57,982 nt of DNA from Bacteroidaceae bacterium (GTDB lineage: Bacteria; Bacteroidota; Bacteroidia; Bacteroidales; Bacteroidaceae): assembly GCA_017503065.1 (NCBI GenBank), contig JAFVTT010000004.1, positions 1 through 57,982 of the forward strand. Reading direction: 5' to 3'. Below, piece after piece: positions 1 to 6,982 of this stretch (positions are counted from its first letter, which is position 1; every line of letters begins with the position of its first letter). Below the pieces are notes generated by a model. It did not search any database. It was given only the letters and a program-made list of their open reading frames with translations, and was not told where the DNA came from. The translations under genes and the position numbers were made by a program.

Positions 1-294
1 GAACCTCTACGCCCGTTCCTTACAACGTTTGAAGAGCAACAAAAAAAGCATTTTTTTTACCATATCATTAATAATATGGCACAAAGATATGAATATCAAG
101 ACATTGATGGGCATGTCATCCTACTTTTTGTCCACCCTGCCATTTTTGTTAAAACACAGGATAGGGCCAATAATGAACGGGCACTTGGATAGATATGTCT
201 CGTTATATATATATCTTTATATATTCAGACGGAGCAAAACCAGTGTTTTGCTCCGTCTGTGTTATTTGTCGTTATGTATGCCATGCAAGAAGCA
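1..294. other. Left-edge intergenic region, no gene seen
   Basis: No convincing coding sequence is seen here. On the minus strand there is a promoter-like TATCTTTG (complement at 82-89), followed by a short inverted repeat, CCATAT (60-65) with ATATGG (74-79), and a run of A. This would fit the start of a leftward transcript whose gene lies outside the window. A terminator hairpin for the next minus-strand gene lies at 226-259. Confidence 0.5.
226..259 (-). terminator. Hairpin terminator of the secreted protein gene
   Basis: A perfect 15-bp stem (CAGACGGAGCAAAAC with its complement) and a 4-nt loop lie just after the stop codon of the minus-strand gene ending at 295. The tail is AT-rich but is not a pure T-run. 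Confidence 0.7.
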
Positions 295-1014
295 TCACTT
301 GAAGATTTTCACCACATGGTCGGGTAGGGCAGTGCGGTTCCAGTTTTCGGTGTTGGTGTGTCCGTTGTACTGGTAGGACAGGGTGTGCTTGTCCTTGCCC
401 TGCCATGAAATCTGGCATGGGTTGCCGCCTTCCTTGGTGTGGCCGTCGGGAGTGTATTCCACTTCTTCTATGGTGAAGATCATGGATTGTGCCTTGCCCA
501 CCTGGGCGAGGTGCATGGTCATGCGCACTTCCTTGTCGTAGAACTTGTAGTATTTGGTGCCTGTCATTTCGGGAGCGTGCCATACGCCCAGAAGTTTGTT
601 CTTCTTGCCGGGCTTCTTGTCCACTCTGTCCATCAGGTCGAGGAAGTCCTTCATGTTCTCGGACATGATTTTCTTGGCCGGGGTGTACACGTTGGTCACC
701 TTCACGGTGTTCTGTCCTCCGGGATAGCCGCTCGGGTCGTATGTCCATGTGTAACTGAGGCCTTCGTCGGTGGCCTTCAGCGCCTTCATTTCCTTTTCTA
801 CAACGTAAACCCTCTCAACCCCCTCCACTGCGTATGTCTGTATCTCGTATGTCTTTCCGTCCTTCAGCATCAGGTACATGTCCTGCGGATTTTCCATCTC
901 CTTGCCGTCCAGAGTTGTAAACTTGGTCTGCTTGTACAGGCCGGGCTTTGGTTGTGCCATAGTGGCCATTCCAACCATGAGCATCGCGATTGATAGAAAA
1001 AGTGTCCTTTTCAT
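295..1014 (-). CDS. Secreted hypothetical protein (DUF4488-like, lipocalin-type)
   Basis: A 239-residue protein with a clear signal peptide (Lys-Arg, then a hydrophobic stretch ending in an Ala-Gln cleavage site near residue 20), so it is probably periplasmic or exported. The C-terminal half has the pattern LLGVWH...KYYKFY...GNPCQISW..., with alternating short strands. It resembles the small lipocalin-like DUF4488 proteins of Bacteroidales; I could not verify this by search. The N-terminal half has a similar 'GLYKQTKFT' strand pattern, so the protein may be two related beta modules. It is transcribed alone, with a hairpin after the stop. Function is unknown. Confidence 0.8.
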   Translation of the reverse strand: MKRTLFLSIAMLMVGMATMAQPKPGLYKQTKFTTLDGKEMENPQDMYLMLKDGKTYEIQTYAVEGVERVYVVEKEMKALKATDEGLSYTWTYDPSGYPGGQNTVKVTNVYTPAKKIMSENMKDFLDLMDRVDKKPGKKNKLLGVWHAPEMTGTKYYKFYDKEVRMTMHLAQVGKAQSMIFTIEEVEYTPDGHTKEGGNPCQISWQGKDKHTLSYQYNGHTNTENWNRTALPDHVVKIFK

Positions 1015-1267
1015 AATCGTGGGTATTAGGGGTTATACTTTTACTTTTTCTGCTAACAAAATTAAACGATAATGTTGTTCGTTATTCCCCATTAGTGATG
1101 ATATTTCGGAAATAACGTGCAAATGCAATGTCCACGTTGCAAAACGCACGCCTGTGCAACCTGTGCGTCCCTTGTCTGATGCCCTGAAGTTGTGTGGAGT
1201 GTGTATAAAAATAAAAAAGAACAACCGTGTGTGGCCGTCCTTTCCTTTCTTTCCTGCCCTTTGGGTG

Positions 1268-1341
1268 TGACTCCTGCAGGATTCAAACCTGCAACCTTCT
1301 GATCCGTAGTCAGATGCTCTATTCAGTTGAGCTAAGGAGCC
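1268..1341 (-). tRNA. tRNA-Arg (ACG)
   Basis: The minus strand folds into a full cloverleaf of 74 nt. The acceptor GGCTCCT pairs with AGGAGTC, the anticodon loop is CTACGGA (anticodon ACG) and the T-loop is GTTTGAATCC. The 3' CCA is not encoded. It is the last gene of the leftward tRNA cluster and is identical to the copy at 1841-1914. Confidence 0.96.
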
Positions 1342-1363
1342 ATCCTTGATTAGGTCAGGTTTG

Positions 1364-1438
1364 TGGGCGATGACGGATTCGAACCGCCGACCCTCTGCTT
1401 GTAAGGCAGATGCTCTGAACCAGCTGCGCTAATCGCCC
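1364..1438 (-). tRNA. tRNA-Val (TAC)
   Basis: A cloverleaf of 75 nt on the minus strand. The acceptor is GGGCGAT with ATCGCCC and the anticodon loop is CTTACAA (anticodon TAC). The T-arm is GGCGGTTCGAATCCGTC. No CCA is encoded. It is identical in sequence to the copy at 1932-2006; together with the adjacent Arg gene it forms a duplicated Val-Arg pair. Confidence 0.96.
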
Positions 1439-1506
1439 GTTGCTGAAAGTGAAGAGGGCCTTGTGCTTGTCTGTGCTCTTCCTCAGGCCGTTCCTTTCAT
1501 AAAGAA

Positions 1507-1526
1507 GAGAACCTCGGCAGGTTCTC
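1507..1526 (-). terminator. Hairpin between tRNA-Asp and tRNA-Val
   Basis: The stem GAGAACCT with AGGTTCTC has a 4-nt loop. On the plus strand it is followed by eight T (1531-1538); on the minus strand the tail is TTCTTTAT. It may end or punctuate the tRNA transcript between the Asp gene and the distal Val-Arg pair. Confidence 0.6.
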
Positions 1527-1542
1527 GCTCTTTTTTTTGTTC

Positions 1543-1619
1543 TGGCGGTGCGGACGGGACTCGAACCCGCGACCCCTAGCGTGACAGGCTAGTATTCTAA
1601 CCAGCTGAACTACCGCACC
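1543..1619 (-). tRNA. tRNA-Asp (GTC), CCA encoded
   Basis: The minus-strand cloverleaf has acceptor GGTGCGG with CCGCACC and anticodon loop CTGTCAC (GTC). The discriminator G is followed by a genomically encoded CCA (complement 1543-1545), which is unlike the other tRNAs in this cluster. The body is identical to the solitary tRNA-Asp at 12243-12316. Confidence 0.96.
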
Positions 1620-1642
1620 AATCCTGTTCAGTATTTTGTTTG

Positions 1643-1715
1643 AGCGGAAAACGAGGCTCGAACTCGCGACCCCAACCTTGGCAAGGTTGTGCTCTACCAA
1701 CTGAGCTATTTCCGC
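1643..1715 (-). tRNA. tRNA-Gly (GCC)
   Basis: A 73-nt cloverleaf on the minus strand: acceptor GCGGAAA with TTTCCGC, anticodon loop TTGCCAA (GCC), T-arm GCGAGTTCGAGCCTCGT. No CCA is encoded. Confidence 0.96.
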
Positions 1716-1747
1716 ATTCTTTTGTTCACACCTTGGTTCGTGTGAAG

Positions 1748-1830
1748 TGGGCAGGGACGGATTCGAACCGCCGAAGGCGCAAGCCAACAGATTTACAGTC
1801 TGCCCGTTTTAACCACTTACCTACCTACCC
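1748..1830 (-). tRNA. tRNA-Tyr (GTA)
   Basis: An 83-nt minus-strand tRNA with a long class II variable arm. The acceptor is GGGTAGG with CCTGCCC and the anticodon loop is CTGTAAA (GTA). No CCA is encoded. Confidence 0.95.
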
Positions 1831-1840
1831 AACGCTTTTG

Positions 1841-1914
1841 TGACTCCTGCAGGATTCAAACCTGCAACCTTCTGATCCGTAGTCAGATGCTCTATTCAGT
1901 TGAGCTAAGGAGCC
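1841..1914 (-). tRNA. tRNA-Arg (ACG), second copy
   Basis: A 74-nt cloverleaf identical to 1268-1341, with anticodon ACG. It lies next to the promoter-proximal tRNA-Val, repeating the order of the distal Val-Arg pair. Confidence 0.96.
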
Positions 1915-1931
1915 ATCCCTATTAGGTTTTG

Positions 1932-2006
1932 TGGGCGATGACGGATTCGAACCGCCGACCCTCTGCTTGTAAGGCAGATGCTCTGAACCAGCTGCGCTAA
2001 TCGCCC
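1932..2006 (-). tRNA. tRNA-Val (TAC), second copy
   Basis: A 75-nt cloverleaf identical to 1364-1438, with anticodon TAC. It is the first gene of the leftward tRNA transcript, about 60 nt downstream of the promoter at 2067-2099. Confidence 0.96.
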
Positions 2007-2055
2007 ATTATGCTCTGCGGAGGTGTCTTGTGTGTTCTCTCCAGAACTTATCTCC

Positions 2056-2099
2056 GTTTTGCGAGTGCAAAGGTACTGCTTTTTGTAATACTGACCAAA
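2056..2099 (-). promoter_or_regulatory. Promoter of the tRNA cluster
   Basis: On the minus strand, TTTG (complement 2096-2099) is followed after 20 nt by TACCTTTG (complement 2068-2075), the Bacteroidota -33/-7 signature. The -7 box continues into CACTCGCAAAAC. This 20-nt block (2056-2075) recurs unchanged at the tRNA-Asp promoter near 12.3 kb and at the right-edge rRNA promoter. Confidence 0.88.
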
Positions 2100-2539
2100 C
2101 ATTATGGTGAGATTTTTCTAAAAAACTTTAATTATTGCTCCTGATATTTGCCGTGGGCTTTGCCTATACCTTATATATATTATATATAGGACGGGTGGAA
2201 ACTGGGGTAGGGTGGCGGAACTGACAAAATGTGCGTCGCCCGTTTGCAGACAAAATGCCCAAGTGTACGTGTCAAGTTGTCACGAGATATTGATTTAGGT
2301 CAATAAAAGGGGAATTTCCTATCCTGTTTAGAGATTTACCCGTGGTTTTTCCCCCGAAATGGTATTACCTTTGCAGCAGAAAAGGTGAAAGACCTGACCT
2401 GAGAACACAGAAAAGACACACATCAAGTAAGGATAACACAGGTGCTTGCCCCCACAGACGGGCGCACATTATAGAAAAGGTGACGGCAGAGGCTGCACCG
2501 GAGAAATGAAAACACAGTTTAAGGTAAAAAGATTGAAAG
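2100..2539. other. Intergenic region with a promoter for the GIN-like gene
   Basis: No gene is seen. There is an AT palindrome (2169-2190), a dyad TTGAT-TTAG-GTCAA (2290-2303) that resembles a Crp/Fnr-type site, and a plus-strand -7 box TACCTTTG (2366-2373). The promoter is about 165 nt ahead of the start codon at 2540, leaving a long leader. A clear -33 box is not visible. Confidence 0.5.
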
Positions 2540-2911
2540 ATGAAAAAGATTATGACTTTGGTAGCCGCCATCATGATGGCCGTTACCGTAAATGCAAGCA
2601 ATAAGAGTGTAGAATTTGCAGTTGAGGCTCCCGGCAGAGTGGCTCCCTTCAACGAGGTGAACGTAAACGTTCCTTCACGCATCAGGGTTGTCCAGGGCGA
2701 GGATTACGGAGTAATGATAAACGGCACGGCCGTGTACGACTCCACCCTGCTGGACTTTGAGGTAAGGGACGGGGTACTCTACATCAGCACCAAGTGCACG
2801 GACATGCTCTCCGCTTCGGGCCGAGGAACGGTTATTACCGTCATCACCCCAGCCGCTGATGCTATCATCAAGACTGGCGACGACGTGGAACCGCTCCGCA
2901 GAAAGAGATAG
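2540..2911 (+). CDS. Secreted protein with a short GIN/DUF2807-like domain
   Basis: 123 residues. It starts with a signal peptide (KK, then hydrophobic, ending VNAS near residue 20). The mature part follows the 'head GIN' pattern: F-N-E-V-N-V-N-V-P-S-R-I-R-V-V-Q-G, then a strand, then V-R-D-G-V-L-Y-I. DUF2807 proteins are usually over 200 residues with a repeated beta-helix, so this is either a minimal version or a truncated gene; the basic end (LRRKR) is abrupt. It stands alone between the tRNA promoter and a hairpin at 3011-3046. Role unknown; DUF2807 is annotated as a putative adhesin head. Confidence 0.75.
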   Translation: MKKIMTLVAAIMMAVTVNASNKSVEFAVEAPGRVAPFNEVNVNVPSRIRVVQGEDYGVMINGTAVYDSTLLDFEVRDGVLYISTKCTDMLSASGRGTVITVITPAADAIIKTGDDVEPLRRKR

Positions 2912-3010
2912 GATTGTTTTGGTTAGATTATAGATTGTTTAAGTTTTTAGGTTTCTGTACCATCCTTTAGGTAGTCAATACAGAAGAAAAAAGGAAATGG
3001 TTAGGTCCGT

Positions 3011-3046
3011 GAAGCCCTCCATCTCGTGATGAGATCGGGGGGCTTC
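3011..3046 (+). terminator. Hairpin terminator
   Basis: Stem GAAGCCCTCC... with ...GGGGGGCTTC followed by TTGTATT, downstream of the 2540 gene. Bulged inner stem ATCTC/GAGAT. Confidence 0.65.
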
Positions 3047-3204
3047 TTGTATTCTTGCCCGTTTCCGGCAGTTTTCATGTCCTGCCGGCAAGAAATCTCC
3101 TCCGCAATGCCATGCTATTGGGAATAAATCACTATCTTTGCATGCATACGGAGTACGAATTGACGTGCCGTCCGTAAACACCAAACAGCAACAACACTCA
3201 TTTT

Positions 3205-4725
3205 ATGCCTATGAAAAAGACATTTACCACTTTGTTCCTCTCTGTCCTGATGGCCGCCCCCCTGTCGGCACAGGACATAGTCTCTTCTGAGACGGAAAAC
3301 ACCATCCGCGACCTTTTCAGCGCTTCGCTTCAGGGCGAGGACGTAACCATGGAGGAAAATGCCGAGGTGTCCGTTGACAAGATTGCCGCCACGCGCGAAA
3401 AGGTGTGGCAGATATGGCGCTCGGCCGTAGAGGGCTTTGACGAGGAGAAACTGTTTCCCGTCACCGAACTGGAACTGAGAAAGACCGGTTCCTGGACACT
3501 GCCGTCCAAGTTGGAACCCAATGCCAAGATGCCTTTCTACTGGGGATGCAATGCCGAGAAGGTGCAGGCAGGGACCAAGTATCCCTTGTTCCTGTACATG
3601 CACGGTTCGGGCGACAAGAACCAGGAGTGGGAAACCGGTATCGGCCTTTCCCTGCGCCGATTCTACAGCCCCGGCATATACTTCGTGCCTCAGATTCCTA
3701 ACACGGGAGATTACTACCGCTGGGCCATCCAGAGCAAGCAGTGGGCATGGGAGAAACTCCTGCGCCTGGCCTTCCTCACCGAGGAGGTGGATGCCAACAA
3801 GATATATTTCTTCGGCATCTCCGAGGGTGCCTATGGTAGCCAGCGTCTGGCATCCTTCTATGCCGACTATCTGGCCGGTGCGGGTCCCATGGCAGGTGGC
3901 GAACCTCTGAGAAACGCTCCCATGGAGAACGTGGCAAACATTGCCTTCTCTCTGCGCACAGGTGCTCTGGACGACGGCTTCTACAGAAACAAACTCACTC
4001 AGAAGGCTCTGGAGGTTGCCGATGCTTTGGAAAAGGAGCACCCCGGATACTACAAGCACTTCATCGAGGTCATTCCCGGTGACGGACACTCCATCGACTA
4101 TCGTCCCACCACTCCGTGGCTTGCACAATATTCGCGCGATGCACACCCCGACTATTTCTTCTGGGAAAACTACGACATGTACGGACGCAAGCGTGAGGGC
4201 TTCTACAACATCCGCATAATACAGAAGAGCCTCCTGGATAGCGACAAGGGTCGTGCGTGCTACGAGATGACAAGGGAAGGCAATACGATAAACCTCAATA
4301 TCAATCGTGTTCTGTATTCTACGGTCAATGCTCCCAGTGGCATAGAAATAGACTTCACCAGAAAGTATTCCAGCATTACCCGCGGTAAGGTGCGCCTCTA
4401 CCTGAACGAGCAGGAGTACGACCTCACACAGCCCGTCAAGGTGGTGCTCAACGGCGAGGAGATTTTCTCCGGCCTCGTACGCCCCGACCTGAAGACCATG
4501 GTGGAGAGTTGCGCTTTCTTCTTCGACCCCGAACGTGTCTTCCCTGCCGCCATCGACATTGACCTGAAGACCAAGACCGCCCTGCCCACCTCCATAGACG
4601 TGATTGAGGCAGAAACCGAAGATGCTGAGCAGGAGGTTATCTACGACCTCAGCGGCCGCCGTGTCCTTTCTCCCAAGAAGAACGGTATCTACGTGAGCAA
4701 CGGACGTGCCATTCTTGTTCAGTGA
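3205..4725 (+). CDS. Secreted alpha/beta-hydrolase (esterase-like) with type IX sorting tail
   Basis: 506 residues with a signal peptide ending near LSAQ. The core looks like an alpha/beta hydrolase. It has an oxyanion strand (FLYMHGSGDK), a nucleophile elbow G-I-S-E-G (GISEGAYGS), an acidic residue in the TGALDDGF turn and a late histidine in GDGHS, giving a plausible Ser-Asp-His triad. The last ~30 residues (YDLSGRRV...NGIYVSNGR) match the type A C-terminal sorting domain of type IX secretion, so it is probably exported to the cell surface. Substrate is unknown; polysaccharide or phenolic ester cleavage is an inference. A TATCTTTG box lies at about 3133, and a strong hairpin follows at 4787-4829. 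The ATG at 3205 is followed two codons later by a second Met that could also start the protein. Confidence 0.85.
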   Translation: MPMKKTFTTLFLSVLMAAPLSAQDIVSSETENTIRDLFSASLQGEDVTMEENAEVSVDKIAATREKVWQIWRSAVEGFDEEKLFPVTELELRKTGSWTLPSKLEPNAKMPFYWGCNAEKVQAGTKYPLFLYMHGSGDKNQEWETGIGLSLRRFYSPGIYFVPQIPNTGDYYRWAIQSKQWAWEKLLRLAFLTEEVDANKIYFFGISEGAYGSQRLASFYADYLAGAGPMAGGEPLRNAPMENVANIAFSLRTGALDDGFYRNKLTQKALEVADALEKEHPGYYKHFIEVIPGDGHSIDYRPTTPWLAQYSRDAHPDYFFWENYDMYGRKREGFYNIRIIQKSLLDSDKGRACYEMTREGNTINLNINRVLYSTVNAPSGIEIDFTRKYSSITRGKVRLYLNEQEYDLTQPVKVVLNGEEIFSGLVRPDLKTMVESCAFFFDPERVFPAAIDIDLKTKTALPTSIDVIEAETEDAEQEVIYDLSGRRVLSPKKNGIYVSNGRAILVQ

Positions 4726-5041
4726 TGGCCTGACAAATGGGCAACTGATTTATAGAACCTGCCCATAGGTTCTGCAGAACCTTAGTTTCACCGCCAGTGG
4801 CCGTAAAGTTCATCGCCACTGGCGGTGAATTTTATCTCCACGGATGATTCATTTTACCGCCACCGAGGACAAGGGCGCGTCACCCGGGAGGACAAGGGCG
4901 TGTCACCCGGGAGGACAAAATCGGCCCTCCCGAAGCCTTCTCAAACGCGACGTGAGGCGAGGGGCTTCGGAACGTGTTGTGAAGTCCCTTGCAACGTATT
5001 GTGAAGTCCGTTGGAACACATTTACATTTTCGGCACGTCCG
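4726..5041. repeat. Intergenic tandem repeats and terminator
   Basis: The stretch holds the 4787-4829 terminator, then two tandem repeats. One is a 23-bp unit (GAGGACAAGGGCGYGTCACCC...) at 4865-4887 and 4888-4910 with a partial third unit. The other is a 22-bp unit (AACGTRTTGTGAAGTCC...) at 4971-4992 and 4993-5014. Between them CCGAAGCC (4930-4937) can pair with GGCTTCGG (4963-4970). No coding sequence is seen. Confidence 0.75.
4787..4829 (+). terminator. Strong hairpin terminator
   Basis: A perfect 15-bp stem TTCACCGCCAGTGGC with its complement, loop of 13 nt, followed by TTTTAT. Ends the 3205 esterase transcript. Confidence 0.85.
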
Positions 5042-5356
5042 CTATACCTCTCTCTCCCCCTCCAGAAGCAGGCGCTTCTGCTCAATCATATCCCCTTGCC
5101 GCTTGCCGTGGAAACCGCCTATTGAACCGTCCGAGGCAATGACCCTGTGGCACGGCACCTCGGGTGCAAAGGGATTGCGCTTGAGCGCCTGACCCACGGC
5201 TTGGGCGCTTCGGCATCCTATGCGGCGTGCCAGTTCCCCGTAGGAGATGGTTTCGCCACGTGGCACGTTCAGGAGTTCCAGATACACGCGCCTCTGGAAT
5301 GGGGTGATGTCCGTGGCATGGAGTACCCTTTCCCTTATGTCCCCGTGCATGCTCAT
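5042..5356 (-). CDS. MGMT-family DNA-alkyl transferase, C-terminal domain only
   Basis: 104 residues, comprising only the active-site domain of O6-alkylguanine-DNA alkyltransferases (Ogt/Ada type). The helix-turn-helix region SYGELARRIGCRSAQAVGQAL is followed by N-P-F-A-P-E-V-P-C-H-R-V with the acceptor Cys at residue 69, so it is not an alkyltransferase-like ATL protein, in which this Cys is replaced. Full-length enzymes are about 160-180 residues. The short form is common in this family and need not be broken. It starts 1 nt after the stop of the histidine kinase gene, so it is the third gene of a leftward operon. Suicidal direct reversal of alkyl damage is the expected activity. Confidence 0.88.
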   Translation of the reverse strand: MSMHGDIRERVLHATDITPFQRRVYLELLNVPRGETISYGELARRIGCRSAQAVGQALKRNPFAPEVPCHRVIASDGSIGGFHGKRQGDMIEQKRLLLEGEREV

Positions 5357-5357
5357 G

Positions 5358-6212
5358 TCATGGCGCTATTACGAAGGTGGTACGGTACGAGGGCACGGGG
5401 CGCTCGGCCAGGGAGAGTTTCATGCCCTGCATCACCGTCATCTGCCTGGACAGGGACAGGCCTATGCCCGAACCGCTCCGTTTGGTGGTGAAGAACGGAA
5501 CGAACATTTCTCCACGCACTTCCGCAGGTATGGGGGCACCGTTGTTGCTCACGTACAGGGCCTTGTTCCACCTGATGTCCATGTCGGTGGCACCTGCCTC
5601 CACGGCATTCTTCGTTAGGTTGGAGAGCACCTGCATCATCATGCTCTCGTCGGCACGGATGCAAGTGTCGGGGGCAATGTCCGTGTGCCATGTCAGGTTG
5701 GGGTAGAGCGACCTGAGCGAGCGGCAGAGGCCGGCCAGGTTCACCTCCCTCATGTCCGGTTCCTGCACCAGGGTGATGGTGCGGAAGTTGCGCACGAAGT
5801 TGGACAGGCTCTCGCTCGTCTTCTGTATGGCCTGTATGCCCTCCTCGTAGGGAGTGCCCTTTATGTTGGGGTCGGCCAGGTATGCCTGGCTGATGCTGCT
5901 TATCGGTGTGGCGGCGTTCATTATCTCGTGTGTCAGCACACGGGTCAGTTTCTGCCACGACTCTATCTCCTTCTGTGCGGTGAGCACGTTTATGTCCTTG
6001 CTCAGGTCGTTCAGCGCCTTCTGCATGGCACGCTCGCCGAAGAACAGGCCCTTCAAGGGCAGGCGGAAGGTGAAGTCGCGGTTTCTCACCGCCTCGCGCA
6101 TCAGGTGTGCACGGTCGCGTAGCAGGCACTGGTGGCGGTAGAACCTCCACGCCACGTATCCCGTCAGGAGCAATGTCACGGCTCCCGCTATGATGTATTC
6201 CGTTGTTCCCAT
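5358..6212 (-). CDS. Sensor histidine kinase
   Basis: About 284 residues from the chosen ATG, with one N-terminal membrane segment (residues ~5-22), a juxtamembrane coil, and a kinase core: H-box L-T-H-E-I-M-N-A (His95), N-box L-S-N-L-T-K-N-A (Asn202) and G2 box G-S-G-I-G-L-S. There is almost no periplasmic sensor domain, so it probably senses through the membrane or the neighbouring transporter. The start is set by TAATG, where the stop of the regulator gene overlaps this ATG by one base, implying translational coupling. An upstream in-frame start would extend it by 26 residues into the regulator gene and is less likely. Regulator-kinase pairs of this kind often control a divergent MacB-type transporter. 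Confidence 0.92.
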   Translation of the reverse strand: MGTTEYIIAGAVTLLLTGYVAWRFYRHQCLLRDRAHLMREAVRNRDFTFRLPLKGLFFGERAMQKALNDLSKDINVLTAQKEIESWQKLTRVLTHEIMNAATPISSISQAYLADPNIKGTPYEEGIQAIQKTSESLSNFVRNFRTITLVQEPDMREVNLAGLCRSLRSLYPNLTWHTDIAPDTCIRADESMMMQVLSNLTKNAVEAGATDMDIRWNKALYVSNNGAPIPAEVRGEMFVPFFTTKRSGSGIGLSLSRQMTVMQGMKLSLAERPVPSYRTTFVIAP

Positions 6213-6733
6213 TACTTCTTTATCTTTGCGTACAGGGTCTGCCGTGTTATGCCCAGCATTTCGGCGGCCTTGCTGATGTTGCCGTGGCATTTCTCCACCA
6301 CACGGCGCACATGCTCGGCCTCCACCTCCTCCAAGGGCACTATTTCCTTGCTCTTGTCTATGGCATCCTTCAGCGTGCGCACCAGTTCGGCATTGTCCCA
6401 GGGCTTGGTCACAAAGTCCGCCGCCCCGTCCTTCAGTCCCCTGACGGCCAGTTTTATGTCGGCGTATGCCGTCACCAGCACCACGGGCACATCGGGATGC
6501 CGCTTGTGTATGCTACGGAGCCATAGCAACCCGTCCTGTCCCGAGTTCACTCCCAGGGTAAAGTTCATGTCCAGCAGCACCACGTCCACCCTTTCCTGGT
6601 TCATGGTGGCAAGGATGCCCTCGGGCGAAGCCAGCGTTATCACCTTCCCGAACACGCCACCCAGGCATATCCTGGCCGCGGTGAGTATGGCGGGATTGTC
6701 GTCCACCACCAGTATGGTTCCGTAGTTCTTCAT
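6212..6733 (-). CDS. Response regulator with Fis-type HTH (no AAA+ domain)
   Basis: About 173 residues. The receiver domain has the acid pair Asp11-Asp12, phospho-acceptor Asp55 in VVLLDMN, and Lys in FVTKPW. A linker leads to a C-terminal Fis-type helix-turn-helix (GNISKAAEMLGITRQTLYAKI). There is no sigma-54-interacting ATPase domain, so it is built like the RegA/PrrA regulators rather than NtrC. The start is placed at the Met 21 codons inside the longest frame, because a TACCTTTG promoter box (complement 6764-6771) lies between the two starts. It is co-transcribed with the kinase and MGMT genes and divergent from the ABC transporter at 6983. Confidence 0.92.
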   Translation of the reverse strand: MKNYGTILVVDDNPAILTAARICLGGVFGKVITLASPEGILATMNQERVDVVLLDMNFTLGVNSGQDGLLWLRSIHKRHPDVPVVLVTAYADIKLAVRGLKDGAADFVTKPWDNAELVRTLKDAIDKSKEIVPLEEVEAEHVRRVVEKCHGNISKAAEMLGITRQTLYAKIKK

Positions 6734-6831
6734 TTTGTGTGCTTTGGGCTTTATGTTACGGTACAAAGGTAATGAAAAGTTGGCAAAGACGTACATTCTT
6801 TCCCCTCCAACCTCTCCCCTCTGCCCGATAG

Positions 6832-6871
6832 TGTATGATTTTTAGACACTCTTGTGTATAATTTTCATACA
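6832..6871. promoter_or_regulatory. Two 17-bp dyads, candidate regulator binding sites
   Basis: TGTAT-N7-AGACA (6832-6848) and TGTAT-N7-ATACA (6855-6871) lie 23 bp apart centre to centre, about two helical turns. Both have a T-rich 7-bp spacer. They sit between the divergent regulator operon and the ABC transporter, and are candidate sites for the Fis-type regulator encoded next to them. A plus-strand TATCTTTG box follows at 6921-6928. Confidence 0.5.
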
Positions 6872-6982
6872 ATCGCACTTGCAAGGCCTTTTTTCTGCAT
6901 GTAGAACGTAACCTTTGCCATATCTTTGCTTTCGGAAAGCGCTTACATAAACATTATTACAATCCTAAAATAACGCAATCGC

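Noticed and set aside
5357..6150. A His/Pro/Arg-rich frame opposite or shifted from the histidine kinase
   Set aside because: It shares DNA with a kinase that has H, N and G boxes; composition is typical of an out-of-frame shadow.
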